Positions 1-6,150 of a stretch of 19,851 bases of DNA are shown here, piece after piece. The stretch's first letter is position 1; each line of letters begins with the position of its first letter. The notes below the pieces were generated by a model. It saw nothing but the letters and a program-made list of their open reading frames with translations. It was not told the DNA's origin and did not search any database. Origin of the DNA: CAVPRW01 sp046727435 [NCBI: bacterium] (lineage in GTDB: Bacteria; Tectomicrobia; Entotheonellia; J063); NCBI GenBank assembly GCA_046727435.1, contig JBKPCR010000474.1:1-19851 (forward strand), written 5' to 3'. A program made the position numbers and the translations under genes.

Positions 1-519
1 ATTTTGCCCCGTGTCACCTTTGATACAACGGCCAAAACGATCACCTTCACACCGGGTGGCGGTGTCCAACAGGTAGGGCGTATGCTCTGGCGGGTGGGTG
101 ACGCGTCGGCGGAAGGCAATAGCGCAACCTTCACACTGAAACCGGGAAACTACATCTTGGACTTCGCGGCGGTGCGAAAACTCAATTTCAGGGCCTATGG
201 TGCACAGCGCTACGTGCAGGACTTGGCTCCGCTTCCGCTGCAAGGATTCAACTCCACGACCAACCGTATATTTGACCAGAACGGCAACGAAACCAACGGC
301 ACCGGTACTCCACTGCTACCGGTCCGCAATGAACTGGCCAAACGCTTGTTCGGCAAAGGCGCAATTTCACCGGGAGACGAGTGGACCTTTGAGCTCATCC
401 CCCAAGAAATCTTGGGTCTGCCGGCAGGAACCGCCATCGGCGCGGAAGAACTTGACATGAGCGACTTTCGGGATGTGGTGTTGTCGATGGAGTATGACAT
501 CACGCCTGGTGGCCTATAG
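1..519 (+). CDS. C-terminal piece of a large protein, possible Tc-toxin-A-like module (copy 1)
   Basis: The frame is open at the left edge of the window, so this is the 3' end of a longer gene; the TTG near the edge need not be a start. About 170 residues are visible. They are rich in short beta-strand-like stretches (WRVGDAS, ATFTLKPGNY, DEWTFEL) and end in DFRDVVLSMEYDITPG. The last part resembles the closing segment of Tc toxin A subunits, where a phrase of the type 'L-x-D-V-V-L-x-x-x-Y' precedes the stop; this is a resemblance recalled from the family, not a domain search. The same order of phrases recurs in the open frame ending at 2153 (WRVGD, ATFDLKPGDY, DEWTVEL, IQDVVRVLEYESTPG), so the two are paralogues. 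No signal peptide or membrane segment is visible. Alternative: an unrelated secreted or phage-like beta-rich protein. Confidence 0.45.
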   Translation: MLPRVTFDTTAKTITFTPGGGVQQVGRMLWRVGDASAEGNSATFTLKPGNYILDFAAVRKLNFRAYGAQRYVQDLAPLPLQGFNSTTNRIFDQNGNETNGTGTPLLPVRNELAKRLFGKGAISPGDEWTFELIPQEILGLPAGTAIGAEELDMSDFRDVVLSMEYDITPGGL

Positions 520-534
520 TCCTGAACGCGTGCG

Positions 535-1010
535 GTGGACCCAGGGTACCTTCGGAATGGAACGGCAGCAGAGCCTAACCGCCGGTCTACCGGGAAGAAG
601 AGCTGCCTGTCGCACGCCTCTGAACAGCGCGAGCTTGCTCAGGAGATCTTGCTCTGGCCAGGCCAGAAAACTACACGGACTTCTACGACCGCTGATCGAT
701 TGCCTCGCGGCGCTTCCAACACGGAGATCTGCGAGGCGATCGAAGACAGTCAACTCTTCGTTTCCCTCATGAGCCCTCATTCCGTCACCGAGGGGCGTTA
801 CACCTTAGCGGGGCTGGAATGCGCGGAGCGCAAGTGGCCCAGACCTTGGGGCTATGTACTGTTAGTGATGGCGAAGCCAACCCGAAACAGTGATATCCTT
901 CGTTACCCACGCGCCGGGACGGTCCTTTAGCCATCGGGAAACACCCCAGCGACGGTTGCAGCCGTGCTGATCACGTTGACCCTTTCCGGATATCACGTTC
1001 CAGGGTTACT
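535..1010 (+). pseudogene. TIR-domain protein remnant with an in-frame stop
   Basis: In one frame the translation reads CLSHASEQRELAQEILL near 604-654 and then, from about 724, IEDSQLFVSLMSPHSV, GRYTLAGLECAERKWP and GYVLLVMAKPT. This is the order of a bacterial Toll/interleukin-receptor domain: the betaA strand with 'SHASEDRELA', the 'SPHSV' strand, and the alphaC helix with the Glu of the NADase site (here in AGLECAERKW). After YPRAGTVL a TAG at 928-930 interrupts the frame, and PSGNTPATVAAVL follows in the same frame, as expected after the usual 'TVLEPSGNIAAEVA'. GAG to TAG is the simplest reading. The segment between the two conserved blocks (about 655-720) is unlike TIR and may be deleted or frameshifted. 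There is no clear start or ribosome site. TIR proteins cleave NAD+ in phage defence or act as signalling effectors; this copy should not make a full product. Confidence 0.6.
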
Positions 1011-1039
1011 GCGTGCCATGGATCGAGCCTCACGAACCT

Positions 1040-2153
1040 CGACCGCTGCGATCCGCTGGCTGTCCGGACGGACCACGTTCCCGGACGCGCTCTACAAGTT
1101 CAACCGTTCCGGGCGTATGGCCTGGAACGTCACGCGCAATCTGTTGACCCTCACCGATACGCTGGGCGCCGTTCGTAACGTCGCGCTGCTCCTGCTCCCT
1201 ATACCTGGCGGGGCAAACTATTGTGGTCGCGTGATGAGCACAATTGCGAAGGGCATGTCCGGATCACTTCGACCGGCTATTTGAAGGTCCTAAGCGAGAT
1301 CCCACAGGTCACATTCAATCTCGGCGGCACGGCGAATCCGCTTTTTGCTGACGGTGTAGGAGACCTCGCCTTCCGCTGCGGTGATAAGCCAGGAGTTCGG
1401 CGGCGGCTCGGCACGCCAATCTGGTTCGGACCAGCAACACAGCTCGCCAAGCCCGGTCAGTCCACGGTCAGCTTGCGTGTGGGGCGCCATGGCCGTCTCT
1501 CGGAGTTACGAGGGGATGTGGTGATCTCACGCTCCCATGCCGATCGTCTGATCCCTCCTGTGACGGCACTCCCCACGCTCACTTGTGATGAGACCGGCAC
1601 CGGAATCCCCGATGGTCACACGCGAGTGGTGGGTACGGTCAACGCACCGGCCGCTGATCCTGTCATCGCGCATTGGCGCGTCGGCGACCAAGGAGGCCTG
1701 AAGGGTAACCGCGCGACCTTCGACTTGAAGCCCGGTGATTACACGCTGTTCTTTACGGCTGTGCGGCTGCTGAAGGCTCGTGTGTACTGCACGCAGCGCT
1801 CTCTCACCCGGCCGGTGTTCGACGTCAACGGCCTGAGTCTCGCGTCCAACCGGCGCTTCGATCTGAACGCAACCGAAACCACCGGCGTCGGCGATAACCC
1901 GCCGGCGAATCCCGTGGCGACGCATCTGTTTGCGGAAGGCGCCCTATCGCCGGTCGATGAATGGACTGTCGAGCTTCCGTTCTCCGACAATGCTTGCCTC
2001 CGGAGCGTCGGAGCTACGGACGCCTACCAGTATGGCCTTGCCGAGATCCAAGATGTCGTCCGGGTGCTTGAGTATGAATCCACGCCTGGGAGTTCTTCGG
2101 TCCCCGATGGAGCGCAAGTCGATCGAGACGCACATCCGGTCACTAGCGGCTAG
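1040..2153 (+). pseudogene. C-terminal piece of a large protein, copy 2 of the module at the left edge
   Basis: The open frame ending at 2153 carries a second copy of the module seen at 1-519: HWRVGDQGG, ATFDLKPGDYTLFFTAVRLL, RRFDLNATETTGVGDNPP, LFAEGALSPVDEWTVELP and IQDVVRVLEYESTPG match its order and spacing. Upstream, TTFPDALYKFNRSG and WNVTRNLLTLTDTLGAVRNVAL lie in another frame (about 1073-1185) and seem to continue into APAPYTWRGKLLW of the main frame, so a frameshift near 1185 is likely. ITSTGYLKVLSEIPQVTF (about 1270-1320) parallels the first residues visible at the window edge. No ATG with a ribosome site precedes it, so it is a 5'-truncated, frameshifted fragment. The Tc-toxin-like assignment rests on the same weak resemblance as copy 1; paralogy between the copies is well supported. 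Confidence 0.45.
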
Positions 2154-2219
2154 GCGAGGCGCTTGGAGCCGCCGGAGATGCAAGAGCCAGCAGAACCAAT
2201 GGATTCAAACATCTCGTCG

Positions 2220-2425
2220 TTACCGGTGCATCTGGCTACAACTGTGTGGCGGCTGAGTGCGATAGCGATTAGCCTTCGAATCGCCAATCTCATTGCTTCT
2301 CAGAACGTCCGCTTTGTTCAGAGCATCGATGAATACTTGACCCTTAGCAACCCGTCCGTTGCGGACTGACAATGTGTCGTCCGAAATCTTGATGCAATGC
2401 TCTCTCCGGTTCGAGTCCGTCTCAG
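2220..2425 (-). pseudogene. Unidentified gene fragment, cut at the DUF3500 duplication edge
   Basis: Read on the minus strand from 2425 the frame gives a plausible soluble protein tail, with KISDDTLSVRNGRVAKGQVF followed by IDALNKADVLRSNEIGDSKA, and stops at 2220-2222. I do not recognise a family. The frame continues upstream into the duplicated DUF3500 segment that begins at 2426, but there it is only antisense. If this is a gene piece it was therefore severed exactly at that edge, much as the RHS fragment is severed at 6915/6916. It could also be a chance open frame. The bases between 2154 and 2219 show nothing. Confidence 0.25.
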
Positions 2426-3129
2426 GGAGGAGTGATTTCAACAGCAAGCCGACACACTTTACAGGCCAAGCTCTCTCCCACGCTGTCCTAAGCCCTTCTC
2501 TTGCCTCTTGCGCCGGTGCTGGCAATGTATGCCGTACGTGGGGTATAGTGGCGGCTTGCGGCTGGGCTTGTAGGCAGGGCGATGAACTTGAACGGCAGGA
2601 GGGTTGACGCGATGAGCATCGTTGCCGGCAGATATGGAGGATATGGCGTCAGACCACCACGACCAGGCTCCGCCAGCCGGATGGTGGAGCCGATCCCTGA
2701 GGCTTGGAAGAACACTTACGCCCGAGCGGAAAAGGCCTTGGCTGAACCGTTCCATGGTGTCACGACCGACGGGAAGATTGTCCCTGGGCTCTTCTCGTTG
2801 GAGCAGACTGGGGTTTCGACCAAGCCCGTCAAAGACGCCGCTGATGCCTTCCTGGCGTCGCTCACGGCGACCCAGAAGAAGGTGGCCCTGCACCCCATTG
2901 ACTCACAGGAATGACGGACGTGGACGAACTGGGAGTAATATCCGCTGCGCCACGGCGTGTCCCTGGACCAGATGAGCCTCTCCCAGCGTGACGCGGCGTT
3001 GGAGCTGCTGCGGGCAAGCATGAGCGTGCGCGGATTCGACACCGCACGCAACGTCATGAAGCTCAATGAGCTGCTGGAGGAAATCACCGGCAACTGGGAG
3101 TTTTTTTGGGGAATGGCTCTATTTCCTCT
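2426..3129 (+). repeat. Segmental duplication, copy A (DUF3500 locus)
   Basis: This stretch matches 6916-7618 nearly base for base at a constant offset of 4490 until a single inserted T in the T-run at 3101-3107 (seven T against six). The match begins at the shared GGAGG (2426 and 6916) and includes about 185 bp of upstream DNA, the ribosome site AGGAGGG and the first 170 codons. It ends at TTTCCTCT (3122-3129), where copy B continues with the rest of the gene. The bases before the shared start differ completely between the two copies. Both carry TATAGTGGCGGCTTGCGG upstream of the gene, a possible -10 region. Confidence 0.9.
2612..3129 (+). pseudogene. Truncated DUF3500 protein gene, copy A
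   Basis: Starts at the same ATG ([15 protein letters not shown]) and AGGAGGG ribosome site as the intact gene at 7102. It is broken by a TGA at 2912-2914 where the intact copy has TGG (Trp), and again by a TAA at 2936-2938 where the intact copy has CAA (Gln). An extra T in the homopolymer at 3101-3107 adds a frameshift, and the sequence ends after about 170 codons at the palindrome that marks the next segment. The part encoding the conserved DUF3500 core is absent. Relaxed selection after duplication explains the multiple lesions. No product is expected beyond a roughly 100-residue N-terminal peptide. Confidence 0.85.
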
Positions 3130-3137
3130 AGAGGAAA
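3122..3137. repeat. Perfect 16-bp palindrome at a segment junction
   Basis: TTTCCTCTAGAGGAAA is its own reverse complement. The left half is native DUF3500 sequence (the intact copy reads TTTCCTCTGTATTT at 7611-7624). The right half, GAGGAAA, starts the incoming VapBC-RAYT segment, whose other copy is preceded by GGAGGAAAA at 5264-5272. The palindrome therefore straddles the breakpoint. Confidence 0.7.
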
Positions 3138-3143
3138 ATAAAA

Positions 3144-3156
3144 GGGGTCAGACCCC
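3144..3156. repeat. REP-like palindrome at the left edge of VapBC-RAYT copy A
   Basis: GGGGTCAGACCCC forms a hairpin with arms GGGGTC/GACCCC around one A. It is followed by TCATAAACGAG, shared with copy B. Similar GGGGTC-GACCCC palindromes are known to accompany REP-associated tyrosine transposases, and remnants of one lie at the other end of this unit. Confidence 0.6.
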
Positions 3157-3239
3157 GTCATAAACGAGACCTCTTGATGCATCGTAGGCGATCGCTTATG
3201 GGGTATGTTCACCGGTCCCGAAGGCAAGCGCCGAGGCGC

Positions 3240-3295
3240 ATGACCATAAACGTCGACGATCAGCTTCTCGTGCAGGCGCAGGCCCAGGCGGCCAC
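3240..3295 (+). pseudogene. VapB-type antitoxin remnant (copy A)
   Basis: The frame MTINVDDQLLVQAQAQAAT matches the first residues of the intact antitoxin at 5361 (MRTTIHVDAQLLIQAKAQAAT). At GCGGCCAC (3288-3295) the sequence jumps straight into the distal part of the toxin gene. Compared with copy B, about 450 bp (roughly 5423-5872) are missing, removing most of the antitoxin and more than half of the toxin. Only the ribbon strand and the start of the first helix of the ribbon-helix-helix fold remain. Confidence 0.8.
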
Positions 3296-3453
3296 CTTCA
3301 GCTGCTGCGTGCCCGTGACGCCGCAGGGCACCTCGTTCCAGCTGCCTACCACGCGGCACTGGCCATCAAGTCGGGTGGCGACTGGCTCACGACCGACAAG
3401 GGCTTTTGAAGATTCGCCGGATTGCGCGCCCGCCATCCCTCCCGCAAAGCCCT
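3296..3453 (+). pseudogene. VapC-type PIN toxin remnant (copy A)
   Basis: The frame carries DAAGHLVPAAYHAALAIKSG, then DWLTTDKGF, a TGA at 3407-3409, and RFAGLRARHPSRKAL, matching the last third of the intact VapC (5603-6031). The conserved Asp of VPDAS is Ala here, and the TGA replaces the Leu codon TTA of copy B. The original TAA stop has become GAA. The N-terminal part with the first PIN Asp is deleted, so this is a dead gene. Confidence 0.85.
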
Positions 3454-3461
3454 GGAAGCCG

Positions 3462-3634
3462 CTGCCGAGACAAGCACGATTCTCCCTGCCTCACATGCCC
3501 GCCCACGCCATGCAACGAGGCCAGAACCGGGCACCGGTGTTTTGCGCGGCGCAGGATTCTCTCGAATCCCTGAAGATCGTGAAACGTGTTGCGGAGGCCT
3601 GTCCCTGTGCCCTCCATGCCTCCGTGTTGATGAC
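3462..3634 (+). pseudogene. REP-associated tyrosine transposase (RAYT) remnant, copy A
   Basis: LPRQARFSLPHMPAHAMQRG and NRAPVFCAAQDSLESL match the N-terminus of Y1-type (IS200-like) transposases, whose usual opening is 'MPRKARFSLPGVPQHVIQRGNNREPVFF'. ACPCALHASVLMTN continues to the point where the HUH motif 'HVHLL' should follow. The sequence then turns into antisense of an IS transposase at about 3634. The start codon is CTG instead of the ATG seen in copy B. RAYTs are single-strand DNA transposases that act on REP hairpins. This fragment keeps more of the N-terminal domain than copy B but lacks the catalytic His pair and Tyr. Confidence 0.7.
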
Positions 3635-4185
3635 CAATACGGTTGCGGGAGGTCGCGGGGCAATGGTGTGCCCTCAAAGCGCCGATTTTTCTTGGCTGGC
3701 CGACAATGTCCCCGTCGTAATCACCGAGCTGTTTGAGGCGCTGCTTGGAGGGAGACACGAATCGAAGAAGACACACGGGGGCATATAGCGCCGCCGATTC
3801 CTCGCATAGCTCCGCAGTGCAAGACGAGGTCGAGCTTGGGGAGGCCGCCTTTCTGCCAGACACGCAACGCGAGCGGCAGGCGAGGCTGGGCATCAGGCCA
3901 TACCAACCGCACCACGGAGCCCCCAAAGACGACTGTCGCGTGCTTGCTCGACCAGACCCACGCCGCCTCGCCTACGCGGCGCGCCTAGGGCTTTTCGACC
4001 ACCGTATCGTCTACGATGAGATACCCCCCGGCGATCGTGAACAATGTGCACAATGAGAGGTCCAGGAGTGTATGCCCGGACCAGGGGCCCTGGAGCATGT
4101 ATGTCCAGCGGTCGTGAGCAGCGTCTGTCATGGCTTCGGCGATAGCTGTACCGGGCGAAATCCTGGTAAAATATAGGAGAGCCAT
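3634..4185 (-). pseudogene. DDE transposase relic (IS4/IS701-like)
   Basis: From an ATG at 4185 the minus strand reads MALLYFTRISPGTAIAEAM, then MLQGPWSGHTLLDLSL and GGYLIVDDTVVEKP, a TAG, then in the same frame EAAWVWSSKHATVVFGGSVV and LPLALRVWQKGGLPKLDL. After further frameshifts SYARNRRRYMPP, PSKQRLKQLGDYDGDIVGQP and NRRFEGTPLPRDLPQPYW can be followed to about 3634. The order 'DDTVxEKP - WVWSSKH - FRVWxKGG - SYARN - NRRFxG - YW' is that of DDE transposases of the IS4/IS701 type; the first Asp of the triad is in DDTVV. One stop and at least two frameshifts make it dead. The C-terminus is missing where it meets the RAYT remnant. No terminal inverted repeats were found. Confidence 0.75.
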
Positions 4186-4323
4186 GCGGTATATTCAGAG
4201 TAGCTCCGGCGGAGAATCGTTCCTCCCCAAGGAGCTTCTATGCCTTTTTTCGGCTGTTCTCAAAGCCTGCGTATCTCCTGCTGGCTGTTGAACGATGCAG
4301 CAATTCTACCAAGGGGGTGATTG

Positions 4324-4575
4324 ATGGGCGAGATCACGCTGTCGATCCCGGACGAGTCCTTGTTGGCTCTAAAATTGACACCCGAGCAATGCGGTGCCGA
4401 GTTGCGCCTTGCAGCGGCGGTGAAGCTCTATGAGATGGGGCGGCTGTCCTCGGGGGCTGCAGCCAAGTTGGCGGGCATTCCACGCGTCGTGTTCATGACC
4501 AAGCTAGCGGACTACGGCGTGGATACGTTTCGCCTAACGCAGCAAGACCTCGAGCAGGAGACCCCTCTTGCCTGA
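4324..4575 (+). CDS. UPF0175 family antitoxin
   Basis: An 83-residue protein opening GEITLSIPDESLLALKLTPE, followed by AELRLAAAVKLYEMGRLSSG and AAAKLAGIPRVVFMTKLADY. This is the UPF0175 pattern: a short strand, then helices with 'E-[LM]-R-x-A-x-A-x-x-L-[YF]-x-x-G-x-[LI]-[ST]-x-G-x-A-A-x-L-A-G'. The ATG at 4324 is preferred over the TTG three bases earlier because AGGGGGTGA sits just upstream. UPF0175 proteins are DNA-binding antitoxins that neutralise the DUF3368 PIN toxin encoded next to them; the next gene is exactly that and overlaps by 8 bp. Autoregulation is usual for such pairs. A weak hairpin (AGCTCC/GGAGCT, about 4203-4237) followed by a T-run lies upstream and may end earlier transcription. 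The gene looks intact although its neighbours are relics. Confidence 0.85.
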   Translation: MGEITLSIPDESLLALKLTPEQCGAELRLAAAVKLYEMGRLSSGAAAKLAGIPRVVFMTKLADYGVDTFRLTQQDLEQETPLA

Positions 4576-5056
4576 GCTCATCTGCAACACTTCGCCGCTC
4601 CAGTATCTCCATCAGCTTGATTTGCTGGACGTCCTTCAGGCTTTAACTGACCACATCATCGTTCCCCCAGCCGTCGTGAACGAGCTGGCAGCGGGTCGTG
4701 CGCAGGGGGTGAGTCTGCCTGATCCGACAGCTCTGCAGTGGGTAACGGTGCGCCAACCTGTTAGCACACCCGTTTTGCCCCTGGTAACTGACCTCGGGCC
4801 GGGTGAAACCGCAGTCCTTGCCCTGGCTCTGGAATCTACCGATGCGGTGGTGATCCTCGACGATGCCTTGGCACGGCAAGTGGCAGCAGCGCTCGACATA
4901 CCATTTCGTGGAACACTTGGCGTGCTCCTCGATGCCAAACGGGCCGGCCTGGTGGCAACCATTCTCCCACTGCTGGATCAACTCCAAGCGTTACGGTTCC
5001 GCCTCAGCGCGCATACCCGCGAAGCGATTCTCGCCCTGGCAGGTGAAACGCCGTAA
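4568..5056 (+). CDS. DUF3368 PIN-domain toxin
   Basis: A 162-residue protein, typical length for the family. It has NTSPLQYLHQL at residues 7-17 (DUF3368 uses Asn where classical PIN proteins have Asp), VVNEL with the first acidic residue at Glu39, GPGETAVLALALE around Glu80, VILDDALARQVAAALDIP with Asp98/Asp99, and RGTLGVLLDAKRAG, a signature of DUF3368. PIN toxins are Mg-dependent ribonucleases that stop growth by cutting RNA. The TTG start at 4568 overlaps the antitoxin stop by 8 bp, which indicates translational coupling. No lesions are visible, so the pair may still work. The gene ends against a truncated minus-strand HTH fragment, suggesting it was brought in as a unit. Confidence 0.88.
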   Translation: MPELICNTSPLQYLHQLDLLDVLQALTDHIIVPPAVVNELAAGRAQGVSLPDPTALQWVTVRQPVSTPVLPLVTDLGPGETAVLALALESTDAVVILDDALARQVAAALDIPFRGTLGVLLDAKRAGLVATILPLLDQLQALRFRLSAHTREAILALAGETP

Positions 5057-5059
5057 ACG

Positions 5060-5265
5060 CATCTGGCGAAAAATCGCCATCCATTCTCTCTGGTCATCGG
5101 GCGAAAGATCAACGATTGGACGCAAAAGGTGCTCGGTGATGACGGGTATGGGTAAGGGATCGCGCAACACAGCAAGCTGCTGGAGAACATCCGGTGCTAA
5201 CCGGAGCAATCGTAAGATTTGAGTGACGCGAGCCCGAGAGATGCGGAGTTTTCGAGCCAGCTGGA
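5060..5265 (-). pseudogene. Helix-turn-helix protein fragment (recombinase/ParB-like HTH)
   Basis: Minus-strand translation from 5265 gives LQLARKLRISRARVTQILRL, then APDVLQQLAVLRDPLPIPVI, LLRPIVDLSPDD and EWMAIFRQM. 'LA..L.ISRARVTQILRLL.L.P.v...L' is the HTH segment found in ParB-like and recombinase-associated proteins; the 'TE..LRPL..L...EQ' follow-on is usual there. The fragment starts abruptly at the left edge of VapBC-RAYT copy B, so its upstream part has been removed. Its other end runs into the DUF3368 gene. It lacks a start codon and cannot be expressed as a complete protein. Confidence 0.6.
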
Positions 5266-5271
5266 GGAAAA

Positions 5272-5284
5272 GGGGTCAGACCCC
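5272..5284. repeat. REP-like palindrome at the left edge of VapBC-RAYT copy B
   Basis: GGGGTCAGACCCC is identical to the palindrome at 3144-3156. In both places it is preceded by AAAA and followed within one base by TCATAAACGAG. The surrounding DNA further left differs (DUF3500 gene in one, HTH fragment in the other), so this hairpin sits within a few bases of the edge of the mobile segment. Confidence 0.65.
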
Positions 5285-5360
5285 TCATAAACGAGGCATC
5301 TTGATGCGTCGTATGCTATCGGTTGTTGGGTCTATTAACTGGTCGCGAAGGCAAGAGACG

Positions 5361-5597
5361 ATGCGCACGACCATTCACGTCGACGCTCAGCTGCTCATAC
5401 AGGCGAAGGCCCAGGCGGCCACATTGGAGAGGACGTTGGCCCACCTCATCGCGGACGCCCTGCGAGCCTCCCTCAGGCGCCGCGAGGACGTGGAGCATCG
5501 CGGACGCGTACGCCTGCTCACCATGCCAGGCACGGGCACGCGGCCCGGCATCGACCTCGACCACAGTCACTCGCTCCTGGAGATCATGGAGCAATAA
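5361..5597 (+). CDS. VapB-type ribbon-helix-helix antitoxin
   Basis: A 78-residue protein, MRTTIHVDAQLLIQAKAQAA followed by TLERTLAHLIADALRASLRR. The 'TTIxVDxxLLxxAKxxAA...T...LIxxALRxxL' pattern is the ribbon-helix-helix DNA-binding domain of VapB antitoxins; the C-terminal tail from about residue 45 would wrap the toxin. An upstream in-frame ATG at 5304 would add 19 residues (MRRMLSVVGSINWSRRQET), but VapB proteins of this type begin at the ribbon strand, so 5361 is preferred; the ribosome site is weak. The toxin gene starts 5 bp after the stop. A remnant of the same gene lies at 3240. It probably represses its own operon with VapC, as such pairs usually do. Confidence 0.82.
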   Translation: MRTTIHVDAQLLIQAKAQAATLERTLAHLIADALRASLRRREDVEHRGRVRLLTMPGTGTRPGIDLDHSHSLLEIMEQ

Positions 5598-5602
5598 TCC
5601 TG

Positions 5603-6031
5603 ATGGATGTCAACATCCTGGTATACGCCCACCGCGAAGAGACGACAGACCACCCGGCCTCTCGCGACTGGGTAGAGGACACGCGCAATCGTGGGGGCGC
5701 GTATGGGGTGGCCGCGCTGGTGCTCAGTGGCTTTATGCGCGTGGTCACCCATCCGAACGTGTGTGCGCGTCCGACACCCTTGGCGGTGGCACTGGAGGTC
5801 GTCACGCAGATCCGCGGGCAGCCACACGCGGTTCCCATCCGGCCCGGTCCCCGGCACTGGGCCATTTTCGAGAAGCTGCTGCACGCCAGTGACGCCACAG
5901 GGAACCTCGTTCCAGATGCCTCCCATGCGGCCCTGGCCATCGAGTCGGGTTGCGACTGGATCACGACTGACAAAGGATTTTTAAGATTCGCCGGGTTGCG
6001 CGCCCGCCATCCATTCCGCAAAGCCCTGTAA
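5603..6031 (+). CDS. VapC-type PIN-domain ribonuclease toxin
   Basis: A 142-residue protein with MDVNILVYAHREE at the start (PIN Asp2), VLSGFMRVVTHPNV at 40-53, RPGPRHWAIFEKLL at 80-93, NLVPDASHAALAIESG with Asp105, and DWITTDKGFLRFAGL with Asp123. These are the core elements of VapC PIN ribonucleases, in the subgroup with 'VTHP' and 'PGPRHW'. The usual acidic residue of the second motif is Gly/Ser here (LSGF), which I recall in other members of this subgroup. It follows the antitoxin by 5 bp and precedes a RAYT start by 4 bp, so the three read as one operon. No lesion is seen. The copy at 3296 is a deleted and mutated paralogue. Confidence 0.87.
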   Translation: MDVNILVYAHREETTDHPASRDWVEDTRNRGGAYGVAALVLSGFMRVVTHPNVCARPTPLAVALEVVTQIRGQPHAVPIRPGPRHWAIFEKLLHASDATGNLVPDASHAALAIESGCDWITTDKGFLRFAGLRARHPFRKAL

Positions 6032-6035
6032 GTCG

Positions 6036-6150
6036 ATGCCGAGAAAATCAAGATTCTCCCTTCCTCACATTCCCGCCCACGTTATGCCACGAGGCCATAA
6101 CCGGGAGCCGGTGTTTTTCGAGGCGCAGGATTATCTCGAGTACCTCCAGG
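6036..6150 (+). pseudogene. RAYT transposase N-terminal stub, copy B
   Basis: MPRKSRFSLPHIPAHVMPRG and NREPVFFEAQDYLEYL match the opening of REP-associated tyrosine transposases (Y1_Tnp). About 38 codons after the ATG, near the shared GATCG at 6150-6154, the match to copy A ends and the DNA becomes antisense of an RHS gene. The HUH motif and the catalytic Tyr are missing. The stub starts 4 bp after vapC with the same spacing pattern as an operon. Confidence 0.75.

Noticed and set aside
2408-2418. GGTTCGAGTCC, resembling the T-arm of a tRNA and a possible integration site
   Set aside because: The T-stem does not pair beyond three bases, and no acceptor, D or anticodon arms can be formed upstream.
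3640-4056. Plus-strand open frames following the RAYT remnant
   Set aside because: The minus strand across this stretch spells transposase motifs, so the plus-strand frames are shadows.
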